DNA from: Conidiobolus incongruus B7586
Lineage: Eukaryota > Entomophthoromycota > Entomophthoromycetes > Entomophthorales > Conidiobolaceae
DNA: 15,634 bases
Direction: 5' to 3'
Assembly (NCBI GenBank): GCA_000697335.1
Contig: JNEM01014532.1
Location: 1-15,634 of the forward strand
The notes under the pieces: generated by a model
The model's input: only the letters and a program-made list of their open reading frames with translations
Told to the model about the DNA's origin: nothing
Databases searched by the model: none
Position numbers and translations under genes: made by a program
Shown: in pieces, positions 1 to 8,485 of the stretch
Position numbering within the stretch: position 1 is the stretch's first letter
How the letters are laid out: each line of letters begins with the position of its first letter

Positions 1-1240
1 AATTAAATAATATTAATTGATATATCTTGGAGTTTTTTTTCCCTTTTATTTTATTTATTAAATAAAAATATAATCAAATAAATATAAAATTTTAGTAATT
101 ATAAAATAAAATCAAAAATTTACATAATTTGATAATAATAAAGTTATAGATGTGTATAAGAGACAGATATAATAGTTATTAGATATTTATTTTATTTTCA
201 AAAAAAATTAATTTTAATTTGATTGAGTTATTAATAAATACTTATAAAGCTAATATTCCTAATTATATATATAATACCAATGCACTTCAAACTAGAAATA
301 ATTAGAATGTAATAAAATTTATTAAATAATTCAAATATGTAGTAATATAAATTTAAAGGACAATTTTAATAACAAAAAATCACAATGAATAAATTAGACT
401 AAATTAGATTTTGCATATTAATTCGATTAAAATTCACAATTAGCCAAATTATTTTCATTTAATGTAAAACGAAATTTGATAGTAAGCTTTACTGATACTT
501 TTAATATGAAATGCCACAATTATCAAATTATTAAAATTTTGAAATTCATAATATAAATTAATATAATTAATGATCTTAAGAAAAGCTTGTTGATAATATA
601 AATTTATATTCATAAAAATTTAAATATTATTTTAGTTCTTTATAAATAATTAAGATTAGATAAGTAAATTATAATTATTATCTAATTTAAAATTTAAAGC
701 TCAAATAATAATGTTAACCAATTAGTATATGACGATTAAAAGAATTAGGATTATTTTCTATTATTTTAAATATTTGAAATTAAAAAAAATATTAATTTAA
801 TCAAATTAAGTTTTAATAACTAATAGTATATATAAAAATTTTAGCTTATTATTCGACTAATATAAATACACTGTGATTTAGCATTAAATTCAATTTTAAT
901 TAACTCTCAATACATTAATTCTATGCAACTTGACAATATCAAGCTCAAATTGGATCAAATCCATAAACCAAATAAAAAATAAAATTCACATTAACATGAG
1001 AATAAATTAATGTTAAAACTTGATTATTCAATTTTAAATTATAAGAGAAAATTTGAAAAAATTTTTTGAATACTGTAATATAAATTCTGAGTCATTAATA
1101 ATCATTTAAAATAATAAATTTAATAATATTATTTTTATTTTAAAAAAAACAAAGTTATTAAAATTTAATTTAATTGAAAGTTTAACTAATTTTAAATTAA
1201 ATATTTTATTATAGAAAAAAATTTTTAAGTTTCAAAATAC
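1..1240. other. AT-rich non-coding stretch upstream of LYS9
   Basis: This stretch is nearly all A and T, with short homopolymer runs and stops in every frame. I see no protein motif, RNA gene or element in it apart from the 19-base adapter-like sequence at 148-166, which is listed separately. A 15-base string at 897-911 recurs exactly at 13430-13444. Confidence 0.6.
148..166 (+). other. Exact Tn5/Nextera mosaic end, probable library artefact
   Basis: The 19 bases AGATGTGTATAAGAGACAG match the Tn5 transposase mosaic end used in Nextera libraries with no mismatch. The rest of the Nextera adapter and the reverse-complement partner expected at a mate-pair junction are absent, so only this core remains. 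A perfect 19-base match with mixed composition inside very AT-rich DNA is not credible by chance. The likely cause is untrimmed adapter or a chimeric join, so continuity between 1-147 and the rest is doubtful. A natural Tn5 insertion is unlikely because no IS50 or Tn5 gene is near. Confidence 0.93.
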
Positions 1241-1254
1241 AGTTTAGATGGAGG

Positions 1255-1263
1255 ATGAGTCAT
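1255..1263 (+). promoter_or_regulatory. Gcn4/Cpc1-type bZIP site upstream of LYS9
   Basis: ATGAGTCAT is a perfect palindromic match to the Gcn4 consensus ATGA(C/G)TCAT. It lies about 180 bases before the LYS9 start codon and about 90 before a TATA box, a normal place for an upstream activating site. In yeasts and moulds this site places amino-acid synthesis genes under general amino-acid control. Binding in this organism is inferred. Confidence 0.6.
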
Positions 1264-1354
1264 AATTTCTCAATTGAACGAATAACCAATTGTAGGTTAG
1301 AGTTTAATTCAATTGGGCTCAATGCCTTGGTTGGATTAGAGGTTGAGAAATATG

Positions 1355-1362
1355 TATAAATA
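1355..1362 (+). promoter_or_regulatory. Candidate TATA box of LYS9
   Basis: TATAAATA lies about 80 bases before the ATG, in a stretch richer in G and C than the surrounding DNA. TATA-like strings are common in this sequence, so the position and its pairing with the Gcn4-type site are the main support. Confidence 0.45.
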
Positions 1363-1440
1363 CATTCGTTTGGTCAAACTTCAAAGAGAGTTTTTTTAAT
1401 TGTAATTATCAATTGGAAATAGAATTTTAAGTTTGACAAA

Positions 1441-3281
1441 ATGACTAATATTGAAAGGTACTCATTGATGATTGTCATTAGTTTAGCACCCATCGATTAA
1501 TTTGATTTGATTAGACATATTTTATTATTAGGGTCTGGTTATGTAGCAGCTCCCTGCGTCGAATATTTAATAAGAAGACCCGAAAATAAGATCACTATTG
1601 GTATATACATTTCTATAGTAATGTCTAATTCATATCATTCTAACTATTGAATAGCCAGTAGATCTTATGACAATGCCATCAAATTGTCCAAGAAGTACCC
1701 TGGCACTTCCCCAGCTCAATTGGATATTGACGATGAAGCATCTTTAGATAATTTAGTATGTCGCCATGATATAGTTATTAGTTTGATTCCATATATCCAT
1801 CACGCTAAGGTGATCAAATCCGCTATTAAGTTCAAAAAGAATGTAGTCACTACCAGTTACGTTTCTCCGGCTATGTTGGAACTTGACGAAGCGTAAGTAC
1901 TTTCGTAATATGAAATATTGAGCAAATATTTACAATTATAATATAGTGCCAAGGAAGCTGGCATTACTGTTATGAATGAAATCGGTTTAGATCCTGGTAT
2001 CGATCATTTGTATGCCATCAAGACTATTGACGAAGTTCACAAAGAAGGTGGCAAGGTAAACACTTTCACTAATATTCACATTCCCATACCAATCTAATAT
2101 CTGATTGCGTTTAGGTCCTCTCATTCCTCTCTTACTGCGGTGGTCTCCCTGCTCCTGAAGCCTCCAACAATCCTTTAGGCTACAAATTCAGTTGGTCGTC
2201 CCGCGGTGTTTTACTCGCACTGAGAAATCAAGCCAGATTTTTGCAAGATGGCCAAATTGTCGAAATTGAGGGTAAGGAATTGATGAAATCCGCCAAGCCC
2301 ATTCACGTGTACCCTGCATTCAATGTGGTTGGGTATGCTAACCGCGACTCATCTCACTACCCTCAGAGATACAATATGCCAGAGTGTGAAACTTGCTTGC
2401 GAGGCACTTTGAGATATCAAGTAATCAAATTTAAGTATTTTTGTTGGTTTAATATTAATTAATTGGTGGTTTAGGTATTCCCGAGCTTTGTCCAAACTCT
2501 CACAGATTTGGGATTCTTGAGTGAAGAACCCAAAGATTATTTGAGTCCTGAATCACCCGAAATTACATGGGTAAGTTTACTGTATCAATAATTTCTGGTT
2601 TATAGTATTGATTCAATTATTTAGAAACAGGTCTTGGCCAATATTTTAGATACTACTGATGATGAACTGTACGCATATTGATAGTCATTTTAATTATTTA
2701 GCATTAATCATAGTTTTAGATCTTTGTCTCAAGCTATATTAGCCAAATCCCCCATTGAAGGAGAAAGTGAAATTGAGAGAATTTTCAATGGTTTCAAATG
2801 GTAAGTAACTACTCTAACTTTATAAATACAATATATTGATTCATTGTAGGTTGGGATTGTTCTCCGACACTGTTGTCACCAAGCGCGGAAGCAATCTTCT
2901 CGATACATTATGCGCCACCTTGGAGCAGAAGATGGCATATGGTGAAGGTGAAAGAGATATGGTACTTCTTCAACACAAGTTTAAGGTGCAGTTGGCTGAT
3001 GGAACAATCGTAAGTAGCATTTCAAATCTATTGTAATCTCAATATTAACCTCTCATTTAAAGCAAACGAGAACTTCTACATTATTAGAATACGGTACTCC
3101 CAACGGCCATTCCGCTATGGCATTCACCGTAGGTGTGCCATGTGGTATCGCTACCCAACTTGTCCTCGACGGTGTCATCAACCAGAAGGGTATCTTAGCT
3201 CCCATGACTCCTGAAATCAACCAGCCTTTGATCGAAGCTATCGAGAAGGAAGGTATCAGATGCATTGAAGAAATATTATAA
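1441..3281 (+). CDS. LYS9: Saccharopine dehydrogenase (NADP+, L-glutamate-forming), ten exons
   Basis: This enzyme makes saccharopine from aminoadipate semialdehyde and glutamate, the step before last in the fungal aminoadipate lysine pathway; it is probably cytosolic. Exons are 1441-1457, 1515-1600, 1655-1892, 1947-2055, 2115-2420, 2475-2570, 2625-2668, 2720-2800, 2850-3009 and 3063-3281. Every intron (49-59 bases) has GT...AG ends, and the joined frame stays open for 451 residues, close to yeast Lys9 (446). The N-terminal dinucleotide-binding motif GSGYVA is at residues 12-17. NEIGLDPGIDH (124-134), SYCGGLPAPE (156-165), a RGTLRYQ segment, KWLGLFSD and ERDMVLLQHKF all match Lys9. The ATG at 1441 is chosen because exon 1, though only 17 bases, gives MTNIER directly before the conserved HILLLGSG strand. 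I see no sign of damage. Exon joins are read from sequence and not confirmed by transcripts. Confidence 0.95.
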
Positions 3282-3853
3282 ACTAATGACTTCTTAATCT
3301 AAAATAACACCATAACCTAATATATATATTACAAGTTAATAAAATTAACATTACTACTTTACACGAAGTCATTATTATTAATTTAAAAAATGATTAAATT
3401 AGACAATATTATTATCAAATGTATTATATTCACTGAGTCAATTTTCCTTTAATTTGAATTATAAAAATTTCTTAAATTTAACCTTATACTTATAATAAAA
3501 TTTTTAAAAAATATGATATAACTATATAACATTTAATAACTTTCAAATTGAAAAGGACTATTTTAAATTATATATTATAAAACTATAATTGAAAAAGTAA
3601 TTAGAATAGGTATATCAATAAAAATAAATTTTTATAATATTAAATTTCAATTTAATTTAATACAAATTCAATCTAATTTCCTTTTTAATTTATCTCAATT
3701 ATTTTAAAATATCAAATGTAACCGGATTAGGAATCAAATTTAATATTTAAATTTATTACTTGAAATTTTAATTTTTTTTCTATTATAAAAAAGTTATTAA
3801 ATAGAATTATAGTTATTTAAATTAAACTTTGATATCAATTTCTTTATATTTAA

Positions 3854-3875
3854 ATATATATATATATATATATAT
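3854..3875. repeat. (AT)n microsatellite
   Basis: About eleven uninterrupted AT units, lying directly before the coding-like relic at 3879-4058. Confidence 0.9.
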
Positions 3876-3878
3876 TGA

Positions 3879-4058
3879 GTATATGAGGAAAGTTTTAAGG
3901 ATGCTTTAGACAATTTTCAAGCTTTGGTTATGACAAATTGTGAAATTTTATATTAACTAAATGGTAAGGAGATTGAACATATTATAAAATTTCTCAGTGC
4001 TGACGAAGTTGAAATTAGTATAATTCATTCCAATTTGGCAATGATCATTAAAAATTAA
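3879..4058 (+). pseudogene. Unidentified coding-like relic of about 59 codons
   Basis: One frame reads through 180 bases with a single internal TAA at 3954-3956 and ends at a TAA (4056-4058). The translation has mixed, protein-like composition, including NGKEIEHIIKFLSADEVEIS, unlike the Lys/Asn/Ile-only translations of the surrounding DNA. There is no start codon: a TGA lies just upstream and a microsatellite precedes it. I do not recognise the family. It may be the remains of a lost gene or a chance open stretch. Confidence 0.3.
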
Positions 4059-4460
4059 GTCATAATAAAAATTCATAATTCTTTAATCATATTGAACTAA
4101 TTTGAGAGATTTGAAAAAAAATATTGAAAATTAAATTCCATTTTTAACTAATTAAATTATTTCTAATATTAAAATCCTTAATTCAGTATTTTCAATAATT
4201 ATTTAATTAATATTAATCAAATTATTATTAATTAATTTTAAAATTTTATTTATTAATATGTTAAAGATGTATTATTTATTACCTCCTCATATTTTTTTAT
4301 TATTGAATTTTCAATATCATCAAATAAATAAATATTTATAACTTTAGAATATTTGATCTAATTAAAGTAAAATTATGTTTAATTTATTTAAAAGTTATAT
4401 TTACATTTTTAAATTGAAAATTCTTATATTATATTGAATTTGAAATAATTAAAATTAAAA

Positions 4461-4486
4461 TTATTATTATTATTATTATTATTATT
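4461..4486. repeat. (TTA)n microsatellite
   Basis: About 8.7 uninterrupted TTA units in AT-rich intergenic DNA. Confidence 0.9.
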
Positions 4487-4943
4487 GATTATAACTATAA
4501 TTATCAAAATTCTAATGATAGTCCTATTGCTAATAAACTACAATTTAACATTGTAGAATATTTGAGGTTAATTAGATTTAATCCTTAAATATTTATTTAG
4601 ATAAATTTTTTAATAATTATTTTTAATTAATATTTAAAGAAAAATATAATAAATTAAAAAGTTATTTTAGAAAATCAGATAATTAAAATTTTATGAGGAA
4701 CAAGTAGCAATATCCAATATATATGACATAGTAATAAACATTAAAAATAAAAATAAAATGTAAGTTAATAAATTGATATATTAAAATTATTTTATATTGG
4801 TTTTAAAGTTGAATAACAAAAAATTTGTGATAATTTTATGTATTATTAATATATTGAGTTTTAATAATAATTTTTCTATTATCTATTCTTTATTCAAATC
4901 GAATAGCTAAATTATCTCAATTTTCAATTATTATTTTTTTAAA

Positions 4944-4965
4944 ATATATATATATATATATATAT
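4944..4965. repeat. (AT)n microsatellite
   Basis: Eleven uninterrupted AT units, similar in length to the tract at 3854-3875. Confidence 0.9.
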
Positions 4966-5940
4966 TTATTATAATTATTAAAGATTTAAATATTTATATT
5001 AATTTTTTATTTTATAATATAATTTTTTTTCTGATTTATAACCTAAAATTAATTTATTAATTGTTATCAATTTTGAATTAATTAAAAAGGTCATATAAAT
5101 GAAAATTATTGTTCAAAGTGATGTATATAAAAATATAGTCATTGTTTGGAATTATTAGTTAGAATATTCAAAAAAAGTTTGATAAACATATTTCAGTATC
5201 GCTAATACCAATGAAATTGATTAAGATTATTGCTTTTAATATTTATTTAGTCATTGTACTTTTAAGTTCTCAAAATTCACATCTATATCAAATCTTAAAT
5301 AGTCAATCTATTTACCAAAACTTAACTACCTCTAATTTAGAAGTTGTGATATAAATTATAAAGCATAAAACCACAAATATAATAAGAAATTAATGATGAA
5401 TACAGTTAAGATATACTTTTTTAAATAAATTCACTAATTTTTAAGAATTGAAATAGAAACAATATAACATTTAGGTTGATTAAAGTTAAGATAATCCGAA
5501 ATTAAGAGAGGATTGGGAAGAACATTGACACTTGGTAAAAAACAAACTCCTGGTCCCTAGCTAGCGAAATGTGCTCTCCTACCTCAGGATCTGCAAATGT
5601 AGGTTATTTTTAGAGAATTTATGCGAGTTATTCATTAAATTTAATAAACAAATGCTCGAATAGATGAATAATTAGTATTGTAATCATTATTTTGAGAAAT
5701 ATAATTAATATTAAATTTCTTTTAAATAAATTAGAAAAGAATTATTTTTTCTAATATATAATTATAATATTGAAAAAATTATTTAAAAAAATTTTTTTTT
5801 CTTTAATAAATATTTAATTTAAAATTATACCGAATTTTAATGGAGCTTTTTAAAAGGAGTTCTTTAAAGATGGTCATTAAGGGGTTGGGAATTTCAAAAT
5901 ATTCAAATTTAGTAAGATTCTCAGACCTATTTAAATTAAA

Positions 5941-5950
5941 TATATAAAAA
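5941..5950 (+). promoter_or_regulatory. Candidate TATA box of the tyrosinase gene
   Basis: TATATAAAAA lies 90 bases before the ATG, the usual distance for a TATA element in fungi with a short 5' leader. The high A/T content weakens the call. Confidence 0.45.
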
Positions 5951-5990
5951 GAACTCATTATTTGTTCGATAATATTAATTAATCATAATT

Positions 5991-6030
5991 TAATATAACT
6001 TAATATAACATAATTTAACTTAATACTATA
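5991..6030 (+). repeat. Four imperfect 10-base tandem repeats abutting the tyrosinase ATG
   Basis: The 40 bases just before the start codon divide into four in-register decamers: TAATATAACT, TAATATAACA, TAATTTAACT and TAATACTATA. They would form the transcript leader. A role in translation is possible but unproven, and low complexity could also explain them. Confidence 0.55.
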
Positions 6031-7233
6031 ATGTGGTCATCAACTTTATCTCAACTCTTGATCTCTATAAATTTAATTGCAGCAATCTCCGGTCAATGCT
6101 CTAACCCTGTAATTCGTCAAGAAATTCGAGAGTTATCACCAGAGCAGAGGACAACATTCTTCAACGCGATAAAAACTTTGCACAATAATAATGCCATAAA
6201 CAGTATTTATAATAATTTTACAGCTACTCACTATAATTACCGGACTCAGGCGCATGGCGTTGCGGCATTTTTGCCTTGGCACAGATACTTTTTGGATCAG
6301 TTTGAGCGTGCTTTGAAGCGCGTCAATCCCAGTATTGTGCTGCCGTATTGGGATTGGTCCAGAGATTCCCAAGCACCCGAGCGCAGTGCTATTTTCAGTA
6401 GTAGTTTCTTCGGCGGCAATGGTGAGAGTGGTACCGGATGTGTGACTAGTGGCTCATTCGCGGGGTGGAGAGTGCGAATTCCGAATGAAAAATGTTTACA
6501 AAGGCAGTGGAATGGTGGCAGCACTATTGGATCGTGGTACTCGCCAGGTATGATTGAGAATTTGTTGAATACTAATCGCCAGAGCTATGATCAGTTCCGA
6601 CGAGCTCTTGAAGGATCTCCTCACGCATCTCCTCACGTCAATATTGGTGGTGATATGTCCCAGATGTACTCGACCAATGATCCTCTATTCTTTATGCACC
6701 ACGCATTTGTTGATCTTATTTGGTATGAATGGCAACAAAGGAATCCAAATCTTGCTGGTACTTACAATGGAGGAGGAGCATCACTCAGCAACACATTAGT
6801 ACCATTTAATGTCCAAGTACGTACTGCAATGAGTACCACAGCAAATGGGTATTGCTACAGATATAATAGATGGTCCGGAGCTTCGAGAGCATTGTCCGCA
6901 GCATCCGTTACATCGCCGCCATCCGCACAGCCCCAAGCACAAGCATCCGAATCCAACGATGACGCCAGCAACAACCAGCAACTCCAACGTCGCCAATCGC
7001 TATTGAGCAACCTATTGAATTTCAAATCTCTCCCGAACTTCGTGGGGGCTTTTGACCGCTCCAAAAACGATATGTTAAGGTATCCCGATCCCATTCCCGA
7101 CAGCTATATCCAAATGAATGGACTCGATGCTAATGATGTTCGTAATTTCGAGAGACAGACTTACGAATTTACTAGGAAGTTCAATCTGTTGGATTCTGGA
7201 TTGAGATTATCAGGAATTTTAAATATTAATTAA
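6031..7233 (+). CDS. Secreted tyrosinase (type-3 copper phenol oxidase)
   Basis: This enzyme oxidises phenols or catechols to quinones with O2 at a two-copper centre, typically for melanin formation or phenol oxidation. The single-exon 400-residue protein starts with a hydrophobic signal peptide (about 1-22, ending ...AAISG), so it is probably secreted. Copper A ligands are H67, H75 and H84 (AHGVAAFLPWHRYF), followed by LPYWDWSRD (104-112). Copper B ligands are H198, H202 and H224 (HASPHVNIGGDM and NDPLFFMHHAFVD). YCYRY at 274-278 marks the end of the catalytic core. A Ser/Ala/Gln/Pro-rich linker (about 287-316) and a short C-terminal part follow. N62 is a possible glycosylation site. Oddities: there is no Cys two residues before H75, so the Cys-His thioether of many fungal tyrosinases is absent, and A199 stands where many tyrosinases have Asn. 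A catechol oxidase is the main alternative. No introns, unlike LYS9. Confidence 0.93.
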   Translation: MWSSTLSQLLISINLIAAISGQCSNPVIRQEIRELSPEQRTTFFNAIKTLHNNNAINSIYNNFTATHYNYRTQAHGVAAFLPWHRYFLDQFERALKRVNPSIVLPYWDWSRDSQAPERSAIFSSSFFGGNGESGTGCVTSGSFAGWRVRIPNEKCLQRQWNGGSTIGSWYSPGMIENLLNTNRQSYDQFRRALEGSPHASPHVNIGGDMSQMYSTNDPLFFMHHAFVDLIWYEWQQRNPNLAGTYNGGGASLSNTLVPFNVQVRTAMSTTANGYCYRYNRWSGASRALSAASVTSPPSAQPQAQASESNDDASNNQQLQRRQSLLSNLLNFKSLPNFVGAFDRSKNDMLRYPDPIPDSYIQMNGLDANDVRNFERQTYEFTRKFNLLDSGLRLSGILNIN

Positions 7234-8485
7234 ATCATCAAATAAATTAAAAATTTTACAAATAATATGAAAAAATAAATAAATATTAATAAAATATTAA
7301 ATTGAATTTTATTAAATTATAATTAGAATATTATTAAAATTATAATAATTAAAAATAAATCAACTATTGATAATTTTAATTAACATAAAAATATTAACAT
7401 TTTATTTATTAAATTTTCTAATAATTAAAAATGAAAAATTATTAATCTTTAATCAAATTTTATCATATAATAATAATTTCACTATTTTTTCCTTATTAAA
7501 TAATTAATAAACTATTATATTTTTTTCTAAACAGATTTATAAAAGAGGAATCTTTTGAGTCTTAAAATAATTCGATTTAATTATTACTCTGGTTAACCCA
7601 TATTGATATGATTGATAAAATAATTTAAAATCTATTACGATAAAACCATAAAGTGAAATCAATTCAAATTTGGAATTCAGTGACATATTATGGATATATA
7701 GTTTTGCATTTAATTTGTCTTTATCCCTAATATTCTTTTATGGTTAATAATAACAATTGCAAAACTAATAATGTTTGCAAATATTATAAAATTATATTCT
7801 TTTAATAAATTTGTATTATTTAAAAAAAGAAATTTCATTATTTTAAAAATCTAGAGATAAATATTTTGATATAGTTTTGGAATAAGAAAATATATTGAAT
7901 TATTTAATAAGATATTTTTAAAAAAAATATTTTTTTGGAGTTTAATAATTTTCAAAATATTCAAAAGTGTTGGTATTATAGAATGAATCACCATTGATAA
8001 TATTATAACACAAGATTGGTTAAAATCAATTGGACATATATAATATATTATTAAGATTCATTTTGTGCACTTCAGTTGGGTTGCAGAAATTCACCAATTC
8101 ATTTGTTTGTACTGAGTTCAATTCGTATCAAATCCAATTCAGTCGCATATTTGAATATAATAGGTTTCAATATGAGAAATTATGCACAGACTAACACATC
8201 TTTTTTGATATTTTGCTTTATAATAAAAATGATTATTATTATCAAATAAAATAGAATATTTGGATTAATAGAAAACTATCAACATACTAACAATTTGTTG
8301 TAAATTTTTTACTTTTAAATTTTATCTGAAATTAAATCAAATAAATAATTATAGAAATCAATTCAATTAACAACGATTTAATTATAATTAAATATTAATT
8401 GATTTAAATTCATACTTTGATTTTAATATATGGATTATATTTGCTTTTTAATTTTTTTCTTATGTAAAAATCTCAATTTGAATCC
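7234..8485. other. AT-rich intergenic region after tyrosinase
   Basis: No gene is recognised. An AATAAA at 7241-7246 follows the tyrosinase stop by eight bases and may take part in 3' end formation. At about 8065-8200 composition becomes more even, with a stop-free run of about 37 codons on the plus strand. It resembles no family I know and may be old genic debris downstream of the helicase pseudogene, which ends at 8486. Confidence 0.5.

Larger units (their letters stand above)
3282..5940. other. AT-rich intergenic region between LYS9 and tyrosinase
   Basis: This is mostly A/T with many stops. An AATAAA at 3338-3343 could be the LYS9 poly(A) signal, but such strings are frequent here. Simple repeats lie at 3854-3875, 4461-4486 and 4944-4965. 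A short coding-like stretch (3879-4058) is listed separately. At about 5505-5615 composition rises to near-genic levels, but I recognise no protein on either strand. I see no RNA gene. Confidence 0.55.

Noticed and set aside
148-166. Genuine Tn5/IS50 insertion
   Set aside because: Only the 19-base mosaic end is present, with no transposase, no second end and no target duplication. A library artefact explains it better.
1684-3036. Three short plus-strand ORFs (1684-1896, 2241-2462, 2836-3036) as separate small genes
   Set aside because: They are LYS9 exons read on into introns. The spliced frame joins them with correct GT...AG ends and matches Lys9 from end to end.
3053-3265. Minus-strand ORF of 70 codons
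   Set aside because: Antisense shadow of the last LYS9 exon, with no family resemblance.
6136-7094. Several ORFs on both strands inside the tyrosinase
   Set aside because: Shadows of a gene with all six copper-binding His and a signal peptide in its own frame.
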